Source of the DNA: an uncultured Hungatella sp.
GTDB taxonomy: Bacteria > Bacillota > Clostridia > Lachnospirales > Lachnospiraceae
Direction of reading: 5' to 3'
Length of the DNA stretch: 15,700 nucleotides
Assembly: GCA_910586845.1 (NCBI GenBank)
Contig: CAJUJV010000041.1
Location: 14,656-30,355 of the forward strand
Positions 7,327 through 13,629 of the stretch are shown here, piece by piece. A program made the position numbers and the translations under genes. Below the pieces are notes generated by a model that was not told where the DNA came from, made no database searches, and worked only from the letters and a program-made list of their open reading frames with translations. Within the stretch, counting starts at the first letter, position 1. Each line of letters starts with the position of its first letter.

Positions 7327-7353
7327 TTATCGGCAGGTTTAAAGCAAACATAA
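7327..7353 (-). promoter_or_regulatory. Sigma-28 (FliA/SigD)-type promoter driving flgM-csrA operon
   Basis: On the minus strand TTATGTTT (complement of 7346-7353) is followed after 11 bases by GCCGATAA (complement of 7327-7334). The flagellar sigma consensus is TAAAGTTT-N11-GCCGATAA, so the -10 is perfect and the -35 matches at 6 of 8. Predicted transcription begins near 7320, giving a leader of about 65 bases before flgM. A much weaker sigma-A-like pair further upstream (TTGCCG at the complement of 7400-7405 and TATTAA at 7376-7381, 18-base spacer) could supply early transcription. Confidence 0.85.
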
Positions 7354-7445
7354 GCAGGCGCCGGTCATTATTTTATTAATAGACACCACTTTTCGTGAAC
7401 GGCAACATTTAATAAAGATGTAAAAATAAAGTTATCATCTCTATC

Positions 7446-7474
7446 TTGTGCAAAACGGGAAAAAATTATATAAT
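7446..7474 (+). promoter_or_regulatory. Sigma-A-like promoter upstream of rightward operon
   Basis: TTGTGC (7446-7451), a 17-base spacer, then a perfect TATAAT (7469-7474). The -35 matches only at TTG, but the spacing is ideal. The last four bases of its -10 are also the -35 element of the downstream sigma-28 site, so the two holoenzymes could not occupy both at once. Start predicted near 7481. Confidence 0.55.
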
Positions 7475-7497
7475 GGAGAAAACAAAAATGCCGATAT
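7471..7497 (+). promoter_or_regulatory. Sigma-28 (FliA/SigD)-type promoter of the seven-gene rightward operon
   Basis: TAAT (7471-7474), exactly 15 bases, then GCCGATAT (7490-7497). This is the SigD form TAAA-N15-GCCGATAT with one mismatch in the -35 and a perfect -10. The first gene starts 35 bases beyond, with GGTGG (7521-7525) as ribosome site. This places the whole 7533-14732 operon in the late flagellar regulon. Confidence 0.85.
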
Positions 7498-7532
7498 ATA
7501 AAATATTATGGTTAAAAGTTGGTGGATGATAT

Positions 7533-8969
7533 ATGGCTAATATTTTACAGGTGACAACACCGAATCTCAACGTAGATAACCGGAACATGATCAATCCCCA
7601 GGATCCGAAGCACGGCGCGGGGAATCCGGCGGTTCATAACCCGGCAGATCCCACCCGGGTAGTCAGAGGCGACGGACGGGACGGGGAGCAGACAGGAAAC
7701 TCTACTCAGGATGCGCTTCTCAGTGTAGTGGATTATGAGAGCAATTATGGTGCCTTTATCAAAGGACTGGGAGAGGGAGGCGAGCTGGCAGGAGTTCTGG
7801 AACGGCTTCTGTTCACTGACCTGTCCGGCATCAAGGACGGAGGACAGGCGGAGATCGCTGATCTGGTAGAGAAGCTGGTGATGTCCATGAAAGTGGACTC
7901 GCCCGAGGATCTTCTCCAGTATATCCAGGGTCAGGGAGAACTGCAGGCCAAGTTTTCAGGAGATTTTTTCAACAGCCTCAGGTCGGTGCTGATGCAGAGC
8001 TCTTCTCAGGGACTCTGGGAGAACACCCTGGCGTTTTTGAAAGCTTACAACAATTATTCATCGGGAGAGCATCTGCTGCAGCAGATGTATTCTCTGACAG
8101 AGGATATCGAGCAGCTCCTGATGCGCTCCTACCGGGAAGAATTCCGGGAGCTGACGGAGTCCATGAACTGGCAGGCGGCCAACGGGGATACGGCGGAGAA
8201 TACAGGGGTCCTGAACAAGAGCCTGATTCCCTTCCTTTCCTCTTATATATCCCGGACCCACGATTACGGAGCCATCCGTGAGGCCACCATGCATCTGGTC
8301 TTTCACACGGCCCGGTATCAGGATGGCGCCCTGGACCGGCTCATGAGGCTTTTTAACAATATGGCGGGGAACAGGGATTTTGTCCGTCTGTTTCAGGGAG
8401 ACGCCAGAGAGGGGTTCCAGAACCTGATGAGGTCTTCTCTGGGAGAAGAGCAGAAGCCTCTGGCAGGATTTGCCGACGGACTGTCCCAGCTGCTTCTGAA
8501 GGGAGCCAACGGCCAGGCGGGTCTGGAGAATGTGCAGCAGTTCTACACCATCATGAACGGTATGCTTCTCAATGAAAGTGTCTATATGCCGCTGCTTCAT
8601 TTTATCCTTCCTTTCCAGTATGAAGATCACAACGTCATGTCGGAGATGTGGGTGGATCCGGATTCGGATAAGGAACCCAACACCGTGGGAAGGAAGATTA
8701 AGGTGTTTCTCAAGTTTGACATCCAGAGTGTAGGCAAGTTCGAACTGGTCATGACACTTCAGGATCATGAGGCCAGGGTCCAGCTGTTCGTCCCGCCTCA
8801 TCTGGCCAGGGAGGACAAGAAGATCCAGGCCGAGGTAGCCGGCATCCTCAAGGACAACGGTATCCGTTTCAGCCAGCTGATGGTGCGGCAGCGCTACAGG
8901 GACAGAAGGGTGGACGAGATCTTCCCTGAGATACGGGAGAAGGAGAGAACGATCAATGTCAGAATTTGA
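7533..8969 (+). CDS. FliK C-terminal-like (YlqG-type) protein, first gene of sigma-28 operon
   Basis: A 478-residue protein without signal peptide or membrane segments. Residues 1-60 are Asn/Pro/Gly/Asp-rich and look disordered, like the N-terminus of flagellar export substrates. Residues about 60-385 are mostly helical, with no domain I recognise. The C-terminal ~89 residues (390-478) resemble the FliK C-terminal 'Flg_hook' domain: a beta-rich FLKFDIQSVGKFELVMTL where FliK has a LxPxxLGxVxVxL motif, then HEARVQLFVPP and a long charged helix ending in ILKDNGIRFSQLMVRQ. FliK proteins measure hook length and touch the FlhB cytoplasmic domain to switch export specificity. The next gene overlaps this one by 14 bases and encodes a stand-alone FlhB-C domain. 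The same pairing is known in Bacillus as ylqG-ylqH. The function here is inferred from this pairing; it may be a second, specialised switch rather than the true hook-length ruler. Confidence 0.65.
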   Translation: MANILQVTTPNLNVDNRNMINPQDPKHGAGNPAVHNPADPTRVVRGDGRDGEQTGNSTQDALLSVVDYESNYGAFIKGLGEGGELAGVLERLLFTDLSGIKDGGQAEIADLVEKLVMSMKVDSPEDLLQYIQGQGELQAKFSGDFFNSLRSVLMQSSSQGLWENTLAFLKAYNNYSSGEHLLQQMYSLTEDIEQLLMRSYREEFRELTESMNWQAANGDTAENTGVLNKSLIPFLSSYISRTHDYGAIREATMHLVFHTARYQDGALDRLMRLFNNMAGNRDFVRLFQGDAREGFQNLMRSSLGEEQKPLAGFADGLSQLLLKGANGQAGLENVQQFYTIMNGMLLNESVYMPLLHFILPFQYEDHNVMSEMWVDPDSDKEPNTVGRKIKVFLKFDIQSVGKFELVMTLQDHEARVQLFVPPHLAREDKKIQAEVAGILKDNGIRFSQLMVRQRYRDRRVDEIFPEIREKERTINVRI

Positions 8970-9294
8970 TGAATTGATGCGGCAGAAAGCCGTGGCGTTA
9001 AAGTATAACCCGGAGAAGAACGGGGCTCCGGTGATCGTGGCTTCCGGCATGGGCTACATGGCGGAGCGGATCACGGAGACGGCTCTGGAGGCGGGTGTGC
9101 CGGTTTATGAGGACGATTCCCTGGCGACCCTTCTCACTCAGCTTCAGCTGGGACAAGAGATCCCCAAAGAGCTGTACCAGGCCATCGTGGATATCTATAT
9201 CTATTTTCTGGGATTTGTGCCCGGAACAGAGGACAAGACGGATGGGGATTCGGAAGAAGAGGCAGAAGAGGAGAAGACTGCCGTCGGATCATAA
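8956..9294 (+). CDS. Stand-alone FlhB C-terminal-domain protein (FlhX/YlqH-type)
   Basis: A 112-residue cytoplasmic protein whose first ~85 residues match the part of FlhB/YscU downstream of the auto-cleavage site. KAVALKYNPEKNGAPVIVAS corresponds to the conserved stretch Y-A-V-A-L-x-Y-x-x-x-x-x-A-P-x-V-x-A-x-G. It is followed by MAERITETALEAGVPVYEDD, SLATLLTQL and IPKELYQAIVDIYIYF, all standard for the FlhB C-domain. The N-P-T-H cleavage motif and the membrane part are missing, so it begins where cleaved FlhB-CC would begin. The tail (residues ~90-112) is very acidic. The ATG overlaps the end of the FliK-like gene by 14 bases, with AAGGAGAG about 10 bases before it. Such proteins are thought to replace or compete with FlhB-CC in export-gate control; this is family knowledge, and the role here is inferred. 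Confidence 0.88.
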   Translation: MSEFDELMRQKAVALKYNPEKNGAPVIVASGMGYMAERITETALEAGVPVYEDDSLATLLTQLQLGQEIPKELYQAIVDIYIYFLGFVPGTEDKTDGDSEEEAEEEKTAVGS

Positions 9295-9341
9295 TATAGG
9301 AACTTTGCCCGGAGCCGGGTCTGTTGAAGGAGGAATGTTTT

Positions 9342-10721
9342 ATGATGTGTCAGAAGATAAGAAGATGGGCGGCTTTGCTGCTCATAAGCTGTATGGGATT
9401 CTCGGCGGCCATGCCCATGGAGGTGCTGGCGGCCACCAAGCCCATTAACTCCGTCAGCGTCAAGGTGTCGTCAAAGCTGGAGGCAGGAGGCAAGCTGCCG
9501 GATATCGAGATCGGCGGCAGCGCTTCTGACAGAGGAGTGTCGGTGTCGGCCAGCGGTTCCCGCTATACGGTGTCTGCGGCGGAGTGGCTGGACAAAGCCG
9601 ACAAGGAGATCACTGCCGGAGACGAGCCCAGGATGAAGGTGACCCTGACCCCTGATGATGTGAGCGAATATTATTTTCTCGCCAGCTACAAGTCGTCCAA
9701 TGTCAAGATCAGCGGCGGGTCCTTTGTATCGGCCAGGAGAGACGGCGATGATCTTGTGGTGACTCTGAGAGTCAACGGAGTCAAGGGCCATTATGATTCT
9801 CCCAAGGATGCCTACTGGAATGAGAAGACTCTGGGGGAGGCCCGGTGGGAGAAGCCGGAGAACACTTCCGGATATTACGAACTGCAGCTTCTCCGGGATA
9901 ACAAGAACGTCTATAAAGTAGAGAAGACGTCTACCACCCGGTATAATTTTTATCCCTATATGACTAAGACCGGCAGCTACAGCTTTAAGATCCGTACTAT
10001 TCCAGGGACAGATTCCCAGAGCAAGTACGGGAAGAAGAGCGACTGGCTGGAGTCGGGGGAGCTGGAGATCACGGACCGGTACGTGTCCGACGGCAAGGGT
10101 CAGCAGTCTTCCAACCCGACTGCGGTCAAGGGGACAGATCAGACCGTAGGATGGTTTCGGGAAGACAACTCGTGGAAATACCGATATCCCTCAGGCAGCC
10201 TCAGCAGCGGATGGGACGAGATCGACGGACAGTGGTATTATTTCGGCGAGGACAATAAGGCCCTCACCGGCTGGCAGACCATCGGAAGAGAGCAGTATTT
10301 CTTCCATGACAACGGCCAGATGGCAGTGGGATGGGCCAGAGTCGGAGACCTGTGGTATTATTTCCGCCCTGAGACGGAGGAAGGTCGGGTCAAGGGCTCC
10401 ATGGTCTCCTCGGGCTGGAGGGTCATCGGCGGATATTATTACTATTTTAATCAGGATGGCAGCCTTTACACAGGCTGGCTGAACCTGAACGGCAAGTGGT
10501 ATTATTTAAATACCCTGGACAACAGTCTCCAGGGCGCCATGTTCACCGGCTGGATCCGGAGGGATGAGAAGACTTATTTTACAGATTTCAACGGAGAGAT
10601 GGTGACAGGCTGGTATCAGATCGACGGATCCTGGTATTATTTCTACCCGGATTCCGGAGAGATGGCTCATGATACAGAAATTGACGGATTTCGTATTGAT
10701 TCTGACGGCGTTTGGCGGTAG
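9342..10721 (+). CDS. Secreted protein with FN3-like domain and C-terminal cell-wall-binding (choline-binding-type) repeats
   Basis: A 459-residue exported protein. Residues 1-31 form a Sec signal peptide: basic KIRR, hydrophobic AALLLISCMGFSAA, cleavage probably near VLA-A. Residues 32-145 are a Ser/Gly/Val-rich beta domain of unknown family. Residues about 155-246 look like a fibronectin type III fold (WEKPENTSGYYELQLLRD, then YSFKIRTIPG). Residues 269-446 carry eight ~20-residue units starting with G-W and containing W-Y-Y-F, the wall/choline-binding repeat seen in clostridial and pneumococcal surface proteins. No catalytic domain is visible. An in-frame TTG at 9324 directly abuts the GGAGG, so the ATG at 9342, 8 bases after it, is the start. 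It is probably held on wall polymers, and the next gene is a paralogue. Its place in a sigma-28 operon suggests a flagellum-related wall role, which is inference. Confidence 0.85.
   Translation: MMCQKIRRWAALLLISCMGFSAAMPMEVLAATKPINSVSVKVSSKLEAGGKLPDIEIGGSASDRGVSVSASGSRYTVSAAEWLDKADKEITAGDEPRMKVTLTPDDVSEYYFLASYKSSNVKISGGSFVSARRDGDDLVVTLRVNGVKGHYDSPKDAYWNEKTLGEARWEKPENTSGYYELQLLRDNKNVYKVEKTSTTRYNFYPYMTKTGSYSFKIRTIPGTDSQSKYGKKSDWLESGELEITDRYVSDGKGQQSSNPTAVKGTDQTVGWFREDNSWKYRYPSGSLSSGWDEIDGQWYYFGEDNKALTGWQTIGREQYFFHDNGQMAVGWARVGDLWYYFRPETEEGRVKGSMVSSGWRVIGGYYYYFNQDGSLYTGWLNLNGKWYYLNTLDNSLQGAMFTGWIRRDEKTYFTDFNGEMVTGWYQIDGSWYYFYPDSGEMAHDTEIDGFRIDSDGVWR
10149..10679 (+). repeat. Eight tandem cell-wall-binding repeats within first surface protein
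   Basis: Codons for G-W recur at protein residues 270, 290, 310, 330, 358, 378, 403 and 423, most followed 7-13 residues later by an aromatic Y-Y-F/Y-Y-L cluster (coded mainly as tggtattatttc-like sequence). Two units are longer (28 and 25 residues) because of inserts after the aromatic cluster. This is a protein repeat array with diverged DNA copies, not a recent DNA duplication. Confidence 0.85.
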
Positions 10722-10738
10722 AATGAGAGGTGAAGCAT

Positions 10739-11953
10739 ATGAAAAAGATAATTTGCTCATGGGTTAAGAGAGCGGCAGCCGGCAGCCTGGCATGTCTGAT
10801 GATGACGGCTGCAGCCGGCAGGGGAGGGCAGATGGAGTCCTTCGGAGCCGAGTCCAGTGTGATCGAAAACGTGAGCGTCACATTTAAGACTACATACGGG
10901 GAGCAGGAAGAGATTCCCATGCCGGAGATCACCGCGGGAGGCGGAAGCTATACCATAGAAGATTATCAGTTCAGGACGGATTATGAGGACTGGAAACCGG
11001 GCAAGAAGGTCCGGGTGGAGATCACTCTGGCAGCGGAGGAAGGGAAGGTATTTCCCACATCCATGACCAAGTCCAAGTGCAAGGTCACAGGAGCCGATTT
11101 TGTGTCGGCCAAGGCCCTGGAGGATGACAAGTTCCAGGTAAAGGCAGACTATAAGCCGGTGACGGTTCTGGGCAATACATCAAAGGCAGGCTGGAGCAGC
11201 AAGTACAAGAACAGGGCAGTGTGGAAGTCCGTTCAGTATGCGCCGGGATATTCGGTGATCTTATACGGCGACAATAAGGTGGTGAAGCGTCTGACCACGG
11301 GCAGCGCCACCATAGACCTGGCCGAGTACATGAAAGACGAAGACAAGACATATTATTATGAAGTAAAGGCCATCCCCACTACTTCTGACGAGAAGAAATA
11401 TCTGAAGGAGGGAGAGTTTGTGGCCTCATCGGAGCAGGAGTTTGACTGGGAGGATACGGACAGCGGCACGTCCGACGGCGGTTCGATCAAGGGCAACAAT
11501 TATATTCTGCCCAACGGCCAGAAGGATGTGAATACCTGGAAGAAGATCTCGGGCGCCTGGTACTATTTCGACGAGAACGGCAATATGGTCAGAGGATGGA
11601 GAGTAATCAACGGTTTCTGGTATTATATGAATCAGAACGGAGTCATGCAGACCGGATGGGTAAATCCGTCGGACAGCAACTGGTTTTATCTGTCGCCCAA
11701 CGGCGACATGCTGACAGGATGGATTCAGCCGGAGCCGGGCAGCTGGTATTATATGGATACCAACGGATATATGCAGAGAAACTGGATCATAGTCAACGGA
11801 AAGCATTATTATCTGGGGCCGGACGGCAAGATGCGCACCGGGTGGGTCCAGGATTCGGGAGTGTGGTATTACCTCTACAGCGACGGAAGCATGGCGACCA
11901 ACATCGTTATGGACGGATGGACCATCGGGGCAAACGGAGCTGCGTCCCGGTAG
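10739..11953 (+). CDS. Second secreted wall-binding-repeat protein, paralogue of the preceding gene
   Basis: A 404-residue exported protein with the same architecture as the gene 17 bases upstream. It has a signal peptide (basic KK...KR, hydrophobic AAAGSLACLMMTAAA; cleavage near residues 26-37), a beta domain (about 42-140) and a FN3-like domain (about 148-236, including YAPGYSVILYGDNKVVKR and YYYEVKAIPTTS). An acidic Asp/Ser/Gly linker follows (236-250), then about six G-W/W-Y-Y repeats (265-388). Shared features such as V-S-V-x-x-x before the first domain, D-F/S-F-V-S-A mid-domain and a matching I-P-x-T/G segment show common ancestry, but identity is low. An in-frame GTG (10730) lies in the Shine-Dalgarno GAGAGGTG, so the ATG at 10739, 8 bases later, is used. 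A probable non-catalytic wall ligand; its partner or substrate is unknown. The two may act as a pair. Confidence 0.85.
   Translation: MKKIICSWVKRAAAGSLACLMMTAAAGRGGQMESFGAESSVIENVSVTFKTTYGEQEEIPMPEITAGGGSYTIEDYQFRTDYEDWKPGKKVRVEITLAAEEGKVFPTSMTKSKCKVTGADFVSAKALEDDKFQVKADYKPVTVLGNTSKAGWSSKYKNRAVWKSVQYAPGYSVILYGDNKVVKRLTTGSATIDLAEYMKDEDKTYYYEVKAIPTTSDEKKYLKEGEFVASSEQEFDWEDTDSGTSDGGSIKGNNYILPNGQKDVNTWKKISGAWYYFDENGNMVRGWRVINGFWYYMNQNGVMQTGWVNPSDSNWFYLSPNGDMLTGWIQPEPGSWYYMDTNGYMQRNWIIVNGKHYYLGPDGKMRTGWVQDSGVWYYLYSDGSMATNIVMDGWTIGANGAASR
11531..11902 (+). repeat. Cell-wall-binding repeats within second surface protein
   Basis: About six units of 20-21 residues: WYYFDENGNMVRGW, FWYYMNQNGVMQTGW, WFYLSPNGDMLTGW, WYYMDTNGYMQRNW, HYYLGPDGKMRTGW and WYYLYSDGSM. 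They are more regular than in the neighbouring paralogue, with N-G or D-G before each M/V-x-T-G-W. In the fourth unit Asn replaces the usual Gly before Trp. Confidence 0.85.
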
Positions 11954-12043
11954 CGGGCAGGGCTGACGGCCGGGGAGAGAGACGGCGCCGGTCCGGCAGA
12001 AAGCCGGAAGCCGGGGCCTGTGAAAGACAAGAACAGAATATGA

Positions 12044-12062
12044 CCTGCCGCGGCGCGGCAGG
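12044..12062 (+). other. GC-rich hairpin upstream of lytic transglycosylase gene
   Basis: CCTGCCG-(cggcg)-CGGCAGG, a 7-bp stem with a 5-base loop, sits in the 129-base gap between the second wall protein and the transglycosylase. It ends 20 bases before the ATG. There is no T-run, so it is not a standard terminator. It could stabilise or help process the operon mRNA, or be a partial attenuator. Confidence 0.45.
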
Positions 12063-12082
12063 GAGAAAGAGGAGCAGACATT

Positions 12083-12904
12083 ATGGAATTCGTGACATCA
12101 GCGGTAAATCCGGAGGCGGTCATCACACAGAATCATCAGACGGCCCAGACAGAGAAGGTCAGTGAAGGATTTCAGACAGCATTTGAGAGCGCATATAAGA
12201 CGGGAAGCGAGAGCATGGATGCGATCTTTACGGAGGCATCCCAACTCTACGGCGTGCCGGAGAAACTGCTTAAGGCCGTGGCCAAGGCAGAGTCCAATTT
12301 TAATGCCAAGGCTGTCTCCAAGGCCGGAGCCATCGGAGTGATGCAGCTTATGCCGGCTACGGCCCGGTCCCTGGGAGTTACCAATCCCTACGATGCAAGG
12401 CAGAACATCATGGGCGGCGCCAAGTACCTGAAAGAGAATCTGGAGCGGTTTGGAGGAAATGTCAGTCTGGCGCTGGCCGCCTATAACGCAGGTCCCAACA
12501 GCGTACAGAAGTACGGCGGGATCCCTCCCTACAAGGAGACTCAGAATTATGTTAAGACCGTTACTTCCTATATGAACGGCGCGCCTATTTCCAGTGGAAA
12601 GACCGTGGCCAGAAACGCTCTGGCAGACATGTACAGTACGGCATCTTCCATCTTTTCACCGTCCGGCAGCAGCTCTTACAGCCAGTCGGCAGGACTTTAC
12701 AGCCTGATGTCCGGTTCAGGCGGCATGGGCAGTTATCTGGGTTCCACATCCGGCGCCATTACCTCTCTGCTGGGTTCGGCAGTGATGGCCAGCGACGGGG
12801 AGACCATTACCATGGATAAGGAAAGCTTTATGAGCCTTATGGAGATCATGCGTATGCAGATGCTGATGAACGCCAGTCGGGAAGCAGGTTCTATCACCAT
12901 ATAG
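12083..12904 (+). CDS. Lytic transglycosylase (SLT domain) without signal peptide, flagellar-operon type
   Basis: The enzyme cleaves the MurNAc-GlcNAc bond of peptidoglycan with 1,6-anhydro product formation. The SLT/goose-lysozyme-like domain spans residues about 45-165. It has catalytic Glu70 in AVAKAESNFN, then the family blocks SKAGAIGVMQLMPATA (79-94), NIMGGAKYL (108-116) and LALAAYNAGPNSV (129-141). The 273-residue protein has no signal peptide or membrane helix. Its N-terminus (1-45) is Thr/Gln/Glu/Ser-rich and probably disordered, like flagellar export signals. After the domain come a Ser/Gly-rich stretch (~185-240) and a Met-rich amphipathic helix with ESFMSLMEIMRMQMLMNA. AGAGGAG lies about 8 bases before the ATG. 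Lacking a Sec signal but sitting among flagellar genes, it may leave through the flagellar exporter, as FlgJ- or SltF-type lyases open the wall for the rod. Catalytic family is firm, export route inferred. Confidence 0.9.
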   Translation: MEFVTSAVNPEAVITQNHQTAQTEKVSEGFQTAFESAYKTGSESMDAIFTEASQLYGVPEKLLKAVAKAESNFNAKAVSKAGAIGVMQLMPATARSLGVTNPYDARQNIMGGAKYLKENLERFGGNVSLALAAYNAGPNSVQKYGGIPPYKETQNYVKTVTSYMNGAPISSGKTVARNALADMYSTASSIFSPSGSSSYSQSAGLYSLMSGSGGMGSYLGSTSGAITSLLGSAVMASDGETITMDKESFMSLMEIMRMQMLMNASREAGSITI

Positions 12905-12915
12905 ACAGAGGTTGG

Positions 12916-12933
12916 CGGATCTGAGAGGATCCG
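12916..12933 (+). other. Small hairpin between transglycosylase and PilZ genes
   Basis: CGGATC-(tgagag)-GATCCG, a 6-bp stem in the 95-base gap before the PilZ gene, without a T-run. About 10 bases further on, TAAG (12944-12947) and GACGATAC (12965-12972) faintly recall a sigma-28 site, but the spacer is 17 instead of 15 and both boxes have mismatches. I treat the gap as an intra-operon spacer with no proven promoter. Confidence 0.3.
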
Positions 12934-12999
12934 GGCAGAAAGATAAGTACACAGGAAATTCCGGGACGATACCAGGATGTGAAGGAGGATATACAGAAT

Positions 13000-13629
13000 A
13001 TGAAATTAAGGGATTGTGATTCCTGTCTGGTGTATGGAACAGATAATAAACCTTTGGCCAGAGCCAGGGTGGATGCCGTAAAAGACGGACCGATCCGCCT
13101 GTATTTCAGTACCTACAAGCTGAAGAGCATCCGTTATCAGACCTATGTGGATTTTTATGACGTGCAGCAGGGACTGATCCGCTGTTACTGTGAGCTGGTG
13201 ATCCGCAAGAATGTCCAGGCCAACCGGGTCAATGAGCCATGGATCGCAGACTGTGATGTCCTGGAGGTGGACAATATCTTCCAGAGACAGAAAGATCTGC
13301 GTGTGAGAGTACATATCGTCGCAGACTTTACTCTGGACAGCGGAGAATTTTTTATGGGCACCATCCGCAATATCAGCGCGGGAGGTATCTTCCTGGTGAC
13401 TTCACAGGCCATCAAGACAGGAGCGGTTTTTTCTTTCAGCCATCGTTTTGACAAAGATCTGTGTCAACTGCAAGCCCGGATCATCCGGGCCAGAGGAGCC
13501 GCGGCCGGAGGGTTCGGGTATGGCTGTCAGTTTATAGATCTGTCCTCCGAGACGGAGGCCACCATACGGAAATTTGTTTTTGCCAAACAGATGGAAAAGC
13601 AGAGAAATCCGGGAAGGGGCAGATCGTGA
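13000..13629 (+). CDS. PilZ-domain protein (YcgR-like), putative c-di-GMP receptor with altered RxxxR motif
   Basis: PilZ proteins bind cyclic di-GMP and change motility, secretion or polysaccharide synthesis. The 209-residue protein has an N-terminal YcgR-N-like beta domain (residues 1-90: short strands, e.g. PIRLYFSTYK and CYCELVIRK) and a PilZ domain (about 94-195). The second PilZ motif is intact: N124-x-S126-x-x-G129 in TIRNISAGGIF. In the first, the usual R-x-x-x-R reads Q97-K-D-L-R101, with Arg96 just before it, so the first Arg is shifted or replaced. The barrel continues with QLQARIIRARG and FGYGCQFIDLS. A GTG at 12979 lies before the Shine-Dalgarno AAGGAGGAT (12982-12990), so the ATG at 13000, 9 bases after it, is the start. 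The stop codon overlaps the start of the glycosyltransferase (GTGA), suggesting that the two products act together. Confidence 0.85.
   Translation: MKLRDCDSCLVYGTDNKPLARARVDAVKDGPIRLYFSTYKLKSIRYQTYVDFYDVQQGLIRCYCELVIRKNVQANRVNEPWIADCDVLEVDNIFQRQKDLRVRVHIVADFTLDSGEFFMGTIRNISAGGIFLVTSQAIKTGAVFSFSHRFDKDLCQLQARIIRARGAAAGGFGYGCQFIDLSSETEATIRKFVFAKQMEKQRNPGRGRS

Noticed and set aside
8058..9050. Long open frame on the minus strand (330 codons)
   Set aside because: It lies antisense across the FliK-like and FlhB-C genes, which have ribosome sites and family motifs. Its product is low-complexity and rich in His/Leu/Gln as expected for a shadow frame.
11596..12165. Plus-strand frame overlapping the second wall protein and the transglycosylase start
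   Set aside because: Out-of-frame reading of the repetitive wall-binding region; Arg/Gly-rich product without a start signal.
12944..12972. Possible sigma-28 promoter before the PilZ gene (TAAG ... GACGATAC)
   Set aside because: Spacer is 17 rather than about 15 and both boxes have mismatches; the gene is well placed to be read from the operon promoter.
13461..13625. N-terminal extension of the glycosyltransferase frame into the PilZ gene
   Set aside because: The extension is Arg/Ser-rich with no homology; the GT fold begins at GTG 13626, which has its own AAGGGG ribosome site.
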